From Acidimicrobiia bacterium (GTDB taxonomy: Bacteria > Actinomycetota > Acidimicrobiia > Acidimicrobiales > CAIXPF01): a stretch of DNA of 64,000 nucleotides. The notes beneath the pieces are model-generated. The model had not been told where the DNA came from and searched no databases. It saw only the letters and a program-made list of their open reading frames with translations. The stretch lies in assembly GCA_947476745.1 (NCBI GenBank), contig CANJRG010000004.1, forward strand, positions 1 to 64,000. Reading direction: 5' to 3'. Position numbers and translations under genes: made by a program. Below are positions 46,696-58,620 of the stretch, piece by piece. Each line of letters opens with the position of its first letter. The first letter of the stretch is position 1.

Positions 46696-48260
46696 CCCAT
46701 GCTCCGTTCCGTCATCAGCATCAATGCCGCACGCACGGCCGCCGGATCGATCCCGTCCACGACGTCGACGTCGTGGACGCCGTCGGGCCGGACGTACTCG
46801 AGCACGAACGTAAGCCCGCGCAACGCCTTCTTGTCCCGGCCCATCAGCTCGAGCAGCCGGTCGGTGTCCACCCCGGCGGGCAGCCGGTCGCCGAGCCCGT
46901 AGGCCCGTACCACCCGGTAGTGCTCCTCGACCCGGTCGGCGTCGATGCGTCCCAGAGCGTGGGCCAGGTGGGCGGCGAACGGCAGGCCGATGGCCACCGC
47001 CTCGCCGTGACGCAGATCGAACGTACCGGCGATCTCGAGCGCATGGGCCAGGGTGTGGCCGTAGTTCAGGATGGCCCGACGCCCACCCTCGCGCTCATCG
47101 CCGGAGACCACCTCGGCCTTGATCCTGGCCGCCTGGAACACCCGCTCGGGCAACGCTGCGGCGTCGAGCGCCCCACCGCCGAGGAAGTGGTACTTGGCCA
47201 GCTCACCCATGCCGCAGCGGTACTCCCGGGCCGGCAGGCCGATCAGGGTGTCGGTGTCGCACACCACTGCGCAGGGCTGCCAGAAGGCACCGACGAGGTT
47301 CTTGCCCTCCGGCAGGTTTACCCCGGTCTTGCCACCGATGGCGGCGTCGATCTGGCCCAGCAACGTCGTCGGCACGTGCAGCACGGGAATGCCCCGGTGG
47401 TACGCCGATGCCGCGAAGCCCGCCACGTCGGTCACCACGCCGCCGCCGATGGCCACCACCGCATCGGCCCGCGACAGTCCCCACGCGGCCCACTGCCGGC
47501 ACAGCTGTTCGACCGTCACCAGCGTCTTGGCCGGTTCGCCCTCGCCGAGCAGGAACGTACGCTGTTCTACCGGCAGCTCAACGTCGATCCCGATCGCCGC
47601 CTGGGTCACCACCGCCACCTTGCGCGTACCCGCCGGCAAAAGTCCACCGACAGCGGCAAGCGCCCCTGCGCCGACCACCACCGGGTAGCTCCGCTCGCCC
47701 AGTTCCACCGTCACCCGGAACCGTTCGTCGGCGGCGGCACCACGCAGCCGGCGCACCACCTCCTCGCAGACCTGCTCTGGCAGGGCCACAGCCGGTACCT
47801 CGTCGGTGGCGGCCTCGGCGTAGAAGGGATCGCGTTCGATGGTCAGCCGCTCGAGCGCGACACGCGCGCCACCGGCGAGCAGCGGGCGTCCCTGACCGTC
47901 GCGGACCCGGGCGGCGAGCGTGGTGGTGTCGGCCCGAAGCCACACCACCGCGGCCTCGTGGCGACACAGGAGCGCGCGGTTGGCCTCGGCGAGGACTGCG
48001 CCGCCGCCGGCACCGATCACCGGACGGTCCGCCCGCGACAGCAGGGCCTCGAGCACCTCGCTCTCGAGCCGGCGGAAACCGGCCTCGCCGGAGTCGGTGA
48101 AGATCTCGGGGATGGACCGGCGGGCGACGGCCTCGATCGCGACGTCGGCGTCGACAAAAGGCCGACCGAGGCGGCGGGCGACGAGCGGTCCGACGGTGGA
48201 CTTGCCGGCGCCCATCAGCCCGATGAGCACAATCGGCGAGTGACGGCGGTCTGGTTTCAT
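46692..48260 (-). CDS. aroKB: Fused shikimate kinase / 3-dehydroquinate synthase
   Basis: Single 522-residue protein for two shikimate-pathway steps. Residues 1-165 are shikimate kinase: Walker A GLMGAGKST, then RRLESEVLEAL and GAGGGAVL. From about 170 on is dehydroquinate synthase: GGGVVTDVAGFAASAYHRGI, PTTLLGQIDAAIGGKTGVN, and the metal ligands in MGELAKYH and NYGHTLAHALE. No stop or start intervenes, so the fusion looks real. ATG at 48260 is the start; the frame to 48359 enters the next gap. The domain order does not follow the pathway order. Confidence 0.96.
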   Translation of the reverse strand: MKPDRRHSPIVLIGLMGAGKSTVGPLVARRLGRPFVDADVAIEAVARRSIPEIFTDSGEAGFRRLESEVLEALLSRADRPVIGAGGGAVLAEANRALLCRHEAAVVWLRADTTTLAARVRDGQGRPLLAGGARVALERLTIERDPFYAEAATDEVPAVALPEQVCEEVVRRLRGAAADERFRVTVELGERSYPVVVGAGALAAVGGLLPAGTRKVAVVTQAAIGIDVELPVEQRTFLLGEGEPAKTLVTVEQLCRQWAAWGLSRADAVVAIGGGVVTDVAGFAASAYHRGIPVLHVPTTLLGQIDAAIGGKTGVNLPEGKNLVGAFWQPCAVVCDTDTLIGLPAREYRCGMGELAKYHFLGGGALDAAALPERVFQAARIKAEVVSGDEREGGRRAILNYGHTLAHALEIAGTFDLRHGEAVAIGLPFAAHLAHALGRIDADRVEEHYRVVRAYGLGDRLPAGVDTDRLLELMGRDKKALRGLTFVLEYVRPDGVHDVDVVDGIDPAAVRAALMLMTERSMG

Positions 48261-48336
48261 GCGTCTGTCAGCGTACCGAACCGCCCCGACCTGCCTCGTC
48301 ATCGGAGCGCAGGACGAAACCGCCGCACCGGCGCGG

Positions 48337-49029
48337 TCAGGCGAACGGTGCCGAGCCACTTGCGAGCATGACGACGACTGCCCCGGCGATCAGGGCCGGA
48401 CCGAACGGGTAGGGCTCGCTGCGTCCCCGGCGAACGAGCAGGACCAGACCGATGGCCGTGCCGATCAGGCTGGCCACCAGGAAGGCGAACAACGAAGCGC
48501 GCAACGTCGCGGCCACGGTGGACGCCGCCCAGCCGATGGCGATCCCGAGCACCGCACCGAGCTTCACGTCACCCCGACCGAGCCCCCGGGGCGACGCCAG
48601 GTGCGCGGCTCCCAACCCGCCCCACATCGACAGCCCACCGACCGCTGCGGCCGCCAGTCGGTCGAAGCGTCCGGACCAGCAGGCAGCCGCTATGACGACC
48701 ACCGCGGCGGCCGCCATCGCCGGAAAGGTGATGCGGTCGGGGATGCGGGACTGCGCCGTGTCGATCACCGCCACCACGACCAGCACGCTGAACAGCGCCG
48801 CATAGGCCACCGTCGTGACGGACGATCCCCAGCGCAGCGTGGCGGCCACCGCGAGCGCGGCGTCGAGCAGGCCGCACGTCACGGACAGCCGATCGACCTG
48901 CCACGGCCGGCGCCGAGACGGAACGCTGAACCCGGCACGCCACGGGCCGCGCACCGACAACACGTCCGATGCCCACGCGAGCACAGGCCCGAGCATGCAG
49001 CCCGCCAGGGCCACCAGCGCCGCCGACAA
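48337..49029 (-). CDS. A24 prepilin-type peptidase, N-terminal domain missing
   Basis: Integral-membrane aspartic protease that cleaves class III signal peptides of pilins. Six to seven hydrophobic helices are visible. The two catalytic aspartates are in VIDTAQSRIPDRIT and GLGRGDVKL. The cytoplasmic cysteine-rich methylase domain of PilD is absent, leaving about 230 residues. The start is uncertain (TTG 49029 or GTG 49014). No pilin or pilus-motor gene is in the window, so the substrates are not known. It lies between the PATAN-domain gene and aroKB. Confidence 0.85.
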   Translation of the reverse strand: MSAALVALAGCMLGPVLAWASDVLSVRGPWRAGFSVPSRRRPWQVDRLSVTCGLLDAALAVAATLRWGSSVTTVAYAALFSVLVVVAVIDTAQSRIPDRITFPAMAAAAVVVIAAACWSGRFDRLAAAAVGGLSMWGGLGAAHLASPRGLGRGDVKLGAVLGIAIGWAASTVAATLRASLFAFLVASLIGTAIGLVLLVRRGRSEPYPFGPALIAGAVVVMLASGSAPFA

Positions 49030-49039
49030 CAGCAGCCCG

Positions 49040-50440
49040 TCAGTGTCCCGGGAACCCTTGCTGTAACCCGGCGTTCTGCTTGATCGCCTGGCGGGCGCGC
49101 GGGCTGAGGTTGAACAACTGTTGTTCGAGATCGGTGTGCGGCAATGTCGAGGTGCCCTCGCCCGCCTCGGCACCGGCGCCGACTACCGCTTCGGTGTCGA
49201 AGTGGGCCGGCGGCGGCGGCGGCGGCGGTGCGAGCCGTTCCGGCGGGCCGCTCTTGAACAACGAGGTCGGACCACCGAACGAGCCGACGGGAGCCAGCGC
49301 CGTCGCCCCCGTCGGGGCCACCGGGGGCGACATCGAGGGCTCGGCCGAGGCCGGTTCGCCTCCGGTCGGCCACGTGGCCGACGCGCCGACCTGCTCGATC
49401 GCCTCGGCAAGGGAACCGATCCACGCCGCGTCGCCAGCCGCACCGACGGTCGGCCCTTCGGGGGCAACGGGCAGGACAGGCAACCAGTCCGCCGAGGTCG
49501 CGACCGACGGCAACGGCGCAACGGCCAGTCCCGGATAGGCGTACATCTCCTCGCCGCGGGCCGGAGCCAGGGCCACCGGCGCGGCGAACCACGCCGGTTC
49601 GGGCTCGGTTTGCGCCGGGCCGTCGGAGGGGAGGTACCCCTCGTCAGCCAGGACATAGCCGTTGTCGGCCGGGTGATAGCCGTTCTCGGCTGGGCGATAG
49701 CCGTTGTCGGCCGGGTGATAGCCGTTGTCGGCCGGCACGACCGGCGACAGCGGGAGCGCAGCAGGAGGAGCGACCGGGGCGTCGTCCACGACCCGGATCG
49801 GGGCCGGGTCCCAGACCGCCGAAACAGCCGCGGGCTCGAACCCGGCATCGTCGTACATCGGCACGGACGGCACGGACTCGGCCGGAACCGCCGGTGCCTC
49901 GCCCACATCCACCAGGCCCAGATCGAGCAGTCGGGCGACCAGCCGTGCGGTGGGCAGTTCACCCAACCCAAGCGCTGCGCCGAGATCGGCGACGGTGCGC
50001 CCGACCGAGATCATGACGACGGCTGACCAGTCCTCGGGGCTCAACGTCACCGCGTCGGAACGCAGCTCCGGCTGCAGCGTCACCCACGACCGGGCCGAGG
50101 GGATGCGCGCCTCGAGGTTCCGCCACTCCCCCAACATGGTCTCGGCCTCGGCAAGCACCACCTCGATGTCGACTGGGGAGACCTCCTCGTCCGGCCGGTC
50201 GTCGAGTTCGAACCGGAAGGACCCACGCTCGAAGCGCAGCAGCTGGAACACCACATCGGCGAGCTCGAACGCGTAGGGGCTCGACGAGCTATCGGCACCC
50301 AGGATCTGCGCCTGACGGACCCAAACGGTGCCGGCCCGGGTGGGACCCTGCACCTGGAGTCGGCCGGTCTTGGACGTGGCGGCGAGCAGGCGCAGCACGT
50401 CGGCAACGGCGAACGTCTCAATCGAACCTTGTAAGGACAC
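49040..50440 (-). CDS. PATAN (DUF4388) domain protein with heptad repeats
   Basis: 466-residue soluble protein. The N-terminal 90 residues fit DUF4388/PATAN (SLQGSIETFAVADVLRLLAATSKTG, FELADVVFQLLRFERGSFRFE), a domain linked to signalling and motility regulators. A winged-helix-like segment follows (130-180). Then come five 7-residue repeats around PADNGYH (236-270), a Pro/Ala-rich linker with seven consecutive prolines, and a short C-terminal helix. The start is GTG with GGGAGG in front. A regulatory or adaptor role is likely but unproven. Confidence 0.75.
   Translation of the reverse strand: MSLQGSIETFAVADVLRLLAATSKTGRLQVQGPTRAGTVWVRQAQILGADSSSSPYAFELADVVFQLLRFERGSFRFELDDRPDEEVSPVDIEVVLAEAETMLGEWRNLEARIPSARSWVTLQPELRSDAVTLSPEDWSAVVMISVGRTVADLGAALGLGELPTARLVARLLDLGLVDVGEAPAVPAESVPSVPMYDDAGFEPAAVSAVWDPAPIRVVDDAPVAPPAALPLSPVVPADNGYHPADNGYRPAENGYHPADNGYVLADEGYLPSDGPAQTEPEPAWFAAPVALAPARGEEMYAYPGLAVAPLPSVATSADWLPVLPVAPEGPTVGAAGDAAWIGSLAEAIEQVGASATWPTGGEPASAEPSMSPPVAPTGATALAPVGSFGGPTSLFKSGPPERLAPPPPPPPAHFDTEAVVGAGAEAGEGTSTLPHTDLEQQLFNLSPRARQAIKQNAGLQQGFPGH
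49631..49735 (-). repeat. Five 21-bp coding repeats (PADNGYH units)
   Basis: Five imperfect 21-bp copies encode PADNGYH, PADNGYR, PAENGYH, PADNGYV and LADEGYL inside the PATAN-domain gene. The frame-preserving unit length suggests slippage-driven copy-number change. The repeats form a polar, Tyr-spaced linker. Confidence 0.85.
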
Positions 50441-50682
50441 AGTGGCCTCCCGACCTCGGGAACCCCCGCGGTGCGGTGAACGATGGCGGATGACCCGCCG
50501 CGGCGGGTATCAGTGTACCGAGGCGACAGCGTCCGGGGTCTGACCCTCTCTGAGCAGGTCTTGGACGGCGGACGCCGAACCGCGACCGACCATCGGGCCG
50601 GGTATCCCGACCCCACCCGGGGACGGCGGCTCACCGGCAGGGACGGCTGACCCGGTGGTGATGCGTCACCAGCGGGCACAGG

Positions 50683-51546
50683 TCACTGCTGGAGATGGCC
50701 GAGCACGGCGTCGCGCATCGCCCCAACCGGAGCGGCGACGCCGGTCCACAGTTCGAACGCGTACGCCGCCTGGTGCAGCAGCATCCCGACGCCGTTGACC
50801 GTGGTGGCACCCCGGGCCGCGGCCGCCTCGAGCAGACCGGTCCGTATCGGCTGATACACCAGGTCGGCCACGACCTGCCCGGCGCGCAACAACGCCGCGT
50901 CGAACGGCAGCACCGCCTCGGTCGGCGGCCGTACCCCCATACCCAGCGACGTCGCGTTGACCACGATGTCAGCCGCAGCGATGGCGGACTCCTCGGCCAG
51001 CTCGCCCACCGGCCCAGCCAGCGCCACGGCCTGCTCGGCACGGGCACGGTTACGGTTGACGACCAGGATGCGGGCCGCACCGGCCTCGGCGAGCGCCTCG
51101 GTCACCGCCCGGCCGGCGCCACCGGCACCGACGACGGCCACGCACGCCCCGGACGGGTCGACCCCGGCCTCGTGGCGTAACGAATCGACGAAGCCGCGCC
51201 CATCGGTGTTCTCGCCGAACAACCCGGCGTCGTCGCGCCGCACGCAGTTCACCGCACCGAGGCGTTGGGCAGCGCCGCTGAGGCGCCCGGCCAGCGCGAC
51301 GGCGACCGCCTCCTTGTGCGGCATCGTCACCGAGAGGCCTCCGAGGCCGAAGGTCCGCATGGCGTCGAGCGCCGCCGGCGCCGAACCTGCGGCAACCGGG
51401 AAGGCGACGTACACCCAGTCCAACCCGGCCGCCCGGAAACCGGCGTTGTGCAGCACCGGCGACAGCGAGTGCGTCACCGGGTCGCCGATCACTGCGGCGA
51501 CCCGGGTGGATCCCCGGGGCGACCCTGGCACCGCCAACTCGCTCAT
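50683..51546 (-). CDS. aroE: Shikimate 5-dehydrogenase
   Basis: NADPH-linked reduction of 3-dehydroshikimate. The 287-residue protein has IGDPVTHSLSPVLHN, the catalytic Lys in TMPHKEAV, the Asp in GENTDGRGF and VVGAGGAGRAV (NADP). ATG at 51546 overlaps the mltG stop as ATGA. The 242-base gap after it holds a small palindrome (ACCCGCCGCGGCGGGT, near 50491) but no gene. Confidence 0.96.
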   Translation of the reverse strand: MSELAVPGSPRGSTRVAAVIGDPVTHSLSPVLHNAGFRAAGLDWVYVAFPVAAGSAPAALDAMRTFGLGGLSVTMPHKEAVAVALAGRLSGAAQRLGAVNCVRRDDAGLFGENTDGRGFVDSLRHEAGVDPSGACVAVVGAGGAGRAVTEALAEAGAARILVVNRNRARAEQAVALAGPVGELAEESAIAAADIVVNATSLGMGVRPPTEAVLPFDAALLRAGQVVADLVYQPIRTGLLEAAAARGATTVNGVGMLLHQAAYAFELWTGVAAPVGAMRDAVLGHLQQ

Positions 51547-52781
51547 CCGAGTAGTCCCTTCGCCTCTGCCACGGCCACGAGCTCGTCGAAGGTGTCCGCA
51601 TCGTCGGTGAAGGCGTGGCGGCCGTCGCTGTCCTTGAGCACGTAGTAGAGCCACGGACCCGCCGCAGGCTTCAGTGCCGCTTCCAACGACGCTCGGCCCG
51701 GGGCGGAGATCGGCCCGGGTGGAAGGCCCGGCACCCGGCGGGTGTTGTACGGCGAATCGCTGTTCAGCTCGGCCACCGTCAGGGTGTTGCCCACTTTGCC
51801 GAAGCCGTACAGGGTGGTGGCGTCGATACCGAGCGGCATGTCCTCCGCGAGCCGGTTGTAGATGACCCGGGCGATCTTCGCCCGCTCCTCCGGCACCTTG
51901 GCCTCTTCCTCGATCATCGAGGCGATGGTGATGATCTGGTAGGGCGTCAGCCCAAGGGCGGCGGCTCGTTCATCGAGCTTGATCTCGGCCGCAACGGTCT
52001 CGAGCTGCGCGGCCATCTTGCTGAGGACCGCGACCTCGTCGGAGTCGTCGGCCACCTGGTAGGTGTCCGGGAAGAGCAGACCTTCTAGCGAGCCGCTGGG
52101 CGGAAGGTACGCCGAGGGGATCTTCCCGCTGCCGAGGGCCGCGGTGATGCTCTCAACACTGAAGCGCTGGAGGGAATCGGCAACCGACTCGGCGAGTTGC
52201 GTCAGGCGCAACCCCTCCGGAACGGTGAGATTGGCGTAGCCAACCGGCTTCGGGCCGGCCTTGAGGACCTCGAGCGCCTCCCACAGCGCCATGCTCTTGC
52301 GCAGGGTGAAGCTGCCGGCGTTCAGGACGCTGCCACCCTTCAGCCTGGCGTATTCCTGGAAGAGACGGGCGTTGCCGACCACCCCGGCATCGGCGAGGAC
52401 CTCGGCCACCTCGGCGATGGTGGAACCGAGCGGGATCTCCACCACGACGACCGCACCGGGGTCCCCGGCGGGGTTCACCACGTGGTAGCCCCACCGCACC
52501 GTCAACAGGAGGGCGACCAGCACCGCCAGCTTCACCAGCAGCGACGGGCCGATGAAGCGTGGGGGCTCCGGCGCCCGACGGGGAATGCGAACATACTTGC
52601 CCGAGCTCTCGGGGGATCCGAAGAAGGCGCCATAGCCGTCGTCGACGTGTCCGTCGTCGCCCTGGTCGTACAGCGCCGCCGGGGCCTCGCGGTAACGAGT
52701 CGCTGGTGCTGGGGCGGCCCCGGCATCCCCGCGCCGTGACTCGGTCCGTGGCGAGCCCTGCCGATAGCGGGGTTCGGTCAC
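51543..52781 (-). CDS. mltG: Endolytic murein transglycosylase MltG (YceG-like)
   Basis: Inner-membrane enzyme that cuts nascent glycan strands. The 412-residue protein has a long polar cytoplasmic N-terminus (1-78), one membrane helix (about 79-98), a LysM-like segment and the YceG core with the catalytic Glu in IASMIEEEAKVPEERAKIARVIYNRL and NTRRVPGLPPGPISAPG. GTG overlaps the ruvX stop as GTGA. The alaS-ruvX-mltG-aroE order is common in actinomycetes. Confidence 0.96.
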   Translation of the reverse strand: MTEPRYRQGSPRTESRRGDAGAAPAPATRYREAPAALYDQGDDGHVDDGYGAFFGSPESSGKYVRIPRRAPEPPRFIGPSLLVKLAVLVALLLTVRWGYHVVNPAGDPGAVVVVEIPLGSTIAEVAEVLADAGVVGNARLFQEYARLKGGSVLNAGSFTLRKSMALWEALEVLKAGPKPVGYANLTVPEGLRLTQLAESVADSLQRFSVESITAALGSGKIPSAYLPPSGSLEGLLFPDTYQVADDSDEVAVLSKMAAQLETVAAEIKLDERAAALGLTPYQIITIASMIEEEAKVPEERAKIARVIYNRLAEDMPLGIDATTLYGFGKVGNTLTVAELNSDSPYNTRRVPGLPPGPISAPGRASLEAALKPAAGPWLYYVLKDSDGRHAFTDDADTFDELVAVAEAKGLLG

Positions 52782-53279
52782 TGCTGCTCCGTTCCTGCCG
52801 GCGTCGAGTCCGCCGGGCGTGTGTTCGGCGTCAGGCCGTGCGGCTGCGCCACCGCGGTGGACGCGGCGTCCAGCCAGGCCTGCAGGATCACCGCGGCTGC
52901 GACCTGGTCGATCACCTTGCGCCCCTTCTTGGTGTTCACCCCGGCCTGGCGCAGCGAACGCTGCGCGGTGACCGTAGTGAGCCGTTCGTCGTGGGTGCAG
53001 ACGGGAACCGACAACGCCACCCGGAGTTGCTCGATCTCCGCAAGCACCGCCAGCGCTGCGGGGCCGGCGTCACCGCCAAGCGAGGTCGGCAGGCCGACCA
53101 CCACCCGCACCGCACCAGCCTCGTCCACCAGTTCGGCGATCCGACGGTGGTCGCGGAGCCGGTCGCCGCTGCGCGGCACCACCTCGTAGGGAGTGGCCAG
53201 CAGGCCACCGGAGTCGCACAACGCCACCCCGATTCGCCGTTCGCCCAGGTCGAGACCCAGCGAGCGCCGGTCGATGCGG

Positions 53280-53287
<8 letters not shown>
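52778..53287 (-). CDS. ruvX: RuvX/YqgF RNase H-fold nuclease
   Basis: Putative Holliday-junction resolvase, also linked to 16S rRNA 5' processing. The 169-residue protein has the RNase H-fold motifs LGLDLGERRIGVA, VVVGLPTSLGG, THDERLTTV and IDQVAAAVILQAWL with their acidic residues. The C-terminal 25 residues are a Pro/Thr tail. It overlaps alaS by 8 bases. Confidence 0.95.
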
Positions 53288-55853
<2,566 letters not shown>

Positions 55854-55894
55854 TGAGCCTATCCCAGCGCCTGCGGTCTATCGCGCTCTTGGCC

Positions 55895-56113
55895 TCAGTG
55901 CAGCTTGGCCCGCAGCCGCTGCTCGGTGTCGGCCATCGCCGCCCTGCCTTCTCGACGGGCTGCGTCGACCCGCTGGCCGACGTTGCTGGCCATCCGTTTG
56001 CCCACCGCGACCGGCGCGTACTGGTCGGCCACGGCATTCGCGGTGCGCACCGTCCAGCGCTTGCCGACCGTGACCACCACTGCGCCCACCGCCATCCAGA
56101 ACAATCGCCTCAT
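55895..56113 (-). CDS. Small membrane-associated protein of unknown function
   Basis: 72-residue product with a hydrophobic N-terminus (MRRLFWMAVGAVVVTVG), then a basic amphipathic helix (VDAARREGRAAMADTEQRL). Its place between alaS and a DUF948-type gene is typical of a small actinobacterial protein, but I know no function. It lies 16 bases after the DUF948 gene, so it is probably co-transcribed. Confidence 0.7.
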   Translation of the reverse strand: MRRLFWMAVGAVVVTVGKRWTVRTANAVADQYAPVAVGKRMASNVGQRVDAARREGRAAMADTEQRLRAKLH

Positions 56114-56129
56114 ACCGGCTGCCTCTCCA

Positions 56130-56543
56130 TCATCGGTCCTTCCTCTCTTTGCGGCGGGCCCGTCCGGGTGGCTGATCGGGCTCGTCGTCGCCGTTCTGGC
56201 GCAGACGGTTTGCTCCCCGTCGAACCCCGGACACCACGGCAGCGGCCTTGATCACCGGGTTGGCCACCGTACGGTAGGTCATCTTCGACGCCTGTTCGAT
56301 CACCTCGACCACCTGGCCGGCCCGGTCGAGCTGGTCCTCGGCCCGACCCAGGGAACGCCGAGCCTCGGCGGAGAGGTCGAGCAACTCGGCGCGCAACGCC
56401 TCGGCAGCGGCCTCGAGTTGCGCAGCGCCGCGTCGCAGCCGTCGCGCGGCCAAACGCAGGTTCCACGCCGCCACCACCAGGGCCGAGGCGGCCACGGTGG
56501 CGACGATGACCACGACCACCGCGGCGAGATCGGATGCGCTCAT
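56130..56543 (-). CDS. DUF948-type membrane coiled-coil protein
   Basis: 137-residue protein with one N-terminal membrane helix (about 5-28), a long coiled coil rich in Arg/Ala/Glu (30-85) and a basic tail. This is the DUF948/YtxG-like layout. The ATG at 56543 overlaps the rarA stop as ATGA. Function is unknown; the position upstream of alaS is conserved in many Gram-positive bacteria. Confidence 0.8.
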   Translation of the reverse strand: MSASDLAAVVVVIVATVAASALVVAAWNLRLAARRLRRGAAQLEAAAEALRAELLDLSAEARRSLGRAEDQLDRAGQVVEVIEQASKMTYRTVANPVIKAAAVVSGVRRGANRLRQNGDDEPDQPPGRARRKERKDR

Positions 56544-57862
56544 CGCTCGCCATCCGGCGGGTAGGGCCACCGTTGGGCCGTCGTTGCTTCCCGGCCGTGC
56601 TCGGAGGGCCGGTAGAAACCGCCATCCAAGCCGTCGGGAAGATACTGCTGATCGACCCACGCGCGTGGATCGTCGTGGGGGTAGCGGTAGCCGACGCCAT
56701 GGCCGAGCTGCTCGGCCCCCCGGTAGCCGCTGCCGCGCAGGTGCGCCGGCACCCCCGGGTTGGGCCGGCTGCGTACCGCCTGTACGGCGGCGTCGAGCGC
56801 CAGGTACACCCGGTTCGACTTCGGCGCAGTGGCCAGGTACACCACGGCGTGGGCCAGGTTGAGCCGCGCTTCGGGCAGACCGACATAGTCGACGGCACGG
56901 GCTGCGGCGTCGGCGACGACGAGCGCCATGGGGTCGGCCATGCCGATGTCCTCGGACGCCAGGATGACCAGACGCCGGGCGATGAACCGGGCATCCTCGC
57001 CGGCTTCGAGCATGTGGGCCAACCAGTACAGCCCGCCGTCCGCGTCGGAGCCCCGGACGCTCTTGATGAGCGCGCTGGCCACGTCGTAGTGCTCGTCCAC
57101 GCCGTAGCCGATCGCCTTGGTCCCGAGGGCGTCGACGGCGTCGTCGAGGGACACGACCACCTCATCCGGCACCGTGCGGGTACCACAACGGCCCATCGCC
57201 AGCGCCGCCGCCACGTCGAGGGCCCCCAACGCGTGACGGGCGTCGCCATTGGCGACCGTGGCGAGATGGTCGATCGCCACCGGGTCGGCCTGCAAGCCGA
57301 GGGCGTCGAGGCCCCGTTCGAGCAGACGGCGGATGTCGTCCACGGTCAACGGGTCGAGACGGAACAACGACGAGCGGGACAACAACGGCGGGTTGACCTC
57401 GAAGTACGGGTTCTCGGTGGTCGCACCGATGAAGGTCAGCAGCCCGGACTCCACCGCGGGCAGCAGCGCATCCTGCTGGGCGCGGTTGAACCGGTGGACC
57501 TCGTCGAGGAACAGGATCGTGCCCTGCTCGTGCTCCCCGAGACGGCGCTGCGCGTCGGCGATGACCTCCCGCACATCTTTCACCGTGGCGGTCACCGCCG
57601 ACAGCTGCACGAACGTGGAGGACGACGCCTCCGCCAACAGGCGGGCCAGGGAGGTCTTACCGGTACCCGGAGGACCCCACAGGATCATCGAGGTCAGGCG
57701 GTCGGCATCTGCCAGGGCCCGCAGGGGCCGCCCGGGGCCGAGCAGCTGCCGGTGTCCGACCACCTCGTCAAGATGTCGCGGCCGGAGCCGTTCGGCCAGC
57801 GGGGCCCGGCGTCCGAGGTGCCGTTCCGCTGCCACACCGAAGAGATCGTCGGGCACGCTCAC
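56540..57862 (-). CDS. rarA: RarA/MgsA replication-associated AAA+ ATPase
   Basis: Clamp-loader-like ATPase acting at stalled forks. The 440-residue protein has Walker A WGPPGTGKTSLARLLAE, Walker B TILFLDEVHRFNRAQQDALLP, sensor 1 GATTENPYFEVN and the C-terminal tetramerisation domain ending in YRYPHDDPRAWVDQQYLPD. The GTG at 57862 (VSVPDDLFG) is chosen; GTG 57886 and 57856 are alternatives. Confidence 0.95.
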   Translation of the reverse strand: MSVPDDLFGVAAERHLGRRAPLAERLRPRHLDEVVGHRQLLGPGRPLRALADADRLTSMILWGPPGTGKTSLARLLAEASSSTFVQLSAVTATVKDVREVIADAQRRLGEHEQGTILFLDEVHRFNRAQQDALLPAVESGLLTFIGATTENPYFEVNPPLLSRSSLFRLDPLTVDDIRRLLERGLDALGLQADPVAIDHLATVANGDARHALGALDVAAALAMGRCGTRTVPDEVVVSLDDAVDALGTKAIGYGVDEHYDVASALIKSVRGSDADGGLYWLAHMLEAGEDARFIARRLVILASEDIGMADPMALVVADAAARAVDYVGLPEARLNLAHAVVYLATAPKSNRVYLALDAAVQAVRSRPNPGVPAHLRGSGYRGAEQLGHGVGYRYPHDDPRAWVDQQYLPDGLDGGFYRPSEHGREATTAQRWPYPPDGER

Positions 57863-57994
57863 AGGGATGCATCCTAGGCCAGGCACCCCGGCACAGGTCC
57901 GCCGGGCCGAACGGCATCGACGCTGCCGGTGGCCGGGCGCACACGCCGCGTGGAACCACGTCCTTGCTACCGCGGATCAGGCCACAATGGCCGG

Positions 57995-58600
57995 GTGGGA
58001 TTCTGGGCGGGGCGTATCGGGCTGGTCTGGCTGGCGGCGTCGGTGCTGGCCATGGCGATCCTCACCGCGTTCGTCTTCATCGGCACCTGGCGCCGCCGGC
58101 TCGCCGGTGAGAGCTCCGGCTACGTGACCTTCGAACCGACCGGCCGGGTCATCGACCTGACCACCCGGGCCGCGGACGAACAACCCGGCCGCGCCGCGCC
58201 CGGCCACGCGCCGGCCGACGGCGAGCACCCCGATCGACTCGTCCATCGGCCGGCGCCGGTCAGCGGTCGCTCCGATGCCGTCGATCGCCTGCTCGCCGGG
58301 ATGTCGTTGCCGTGCGGGTTGCAGGAACTTCCCGGGGTCGGCGCCGACGATCGGCGGCGGGTGGCGTTCCACACCATCGGATACCACCCCCGTGAGGTCG
58401 CCGTCGGCCTGGTCGACGAACTCCAACGGATGGGCGTCCACCTCGAGCCCCTCAGCTACAGCGAGGCCCGGGCCTTTCGCGACGGGTACGAGGTGGCGGT
58501 GACGATGTTCGTCGAACCCTGCCGGGTCGTGCGGGAACGACGCCTGGCCTTTCCCGGCGTCGACCCGAAAGGGGTTGTGATCGAGTTCTCGGTGGTCTGA
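57995..58600 (+). CDS. Unknown single-pass membrane protein
   Basis: 201-residue product, family not recognised. One N-terminal membrane helix (about 6-28) is followed by a disordered Pro/Arg-rich linker and a C-terminal domain of about 110 residues (SLPCGLQELPGVGADDRRRVAFHTIGYHP...). The GTG at 57995 lies 6 bases after CACAAT, possibly a leaderless start. It diverges from rarA and converges on aspS; only 20 bases separate it from aspS. Confidence 0.7.
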   Translation: MGFWAGRIGLVWLAASVLAMAILTAFVFIGTWRRRLAGESSGYVTFEPTGRVIDLTTRAADEQPGRAAPGHAPADGEHPDRLVHRPAPVSGRSDAVDRLLAGMSLPCGLQELPGVGADDRRRVAFHTIGYHPREVAVGLVDELQRMGVHLEPLSYSEARAFRDGYEVAVTMFVEPCRVVRERRLAFPGVDPKGVVIEFSVV

Positions 58601-58620
58601 GCGCCGGCCACGTCGGCCGT

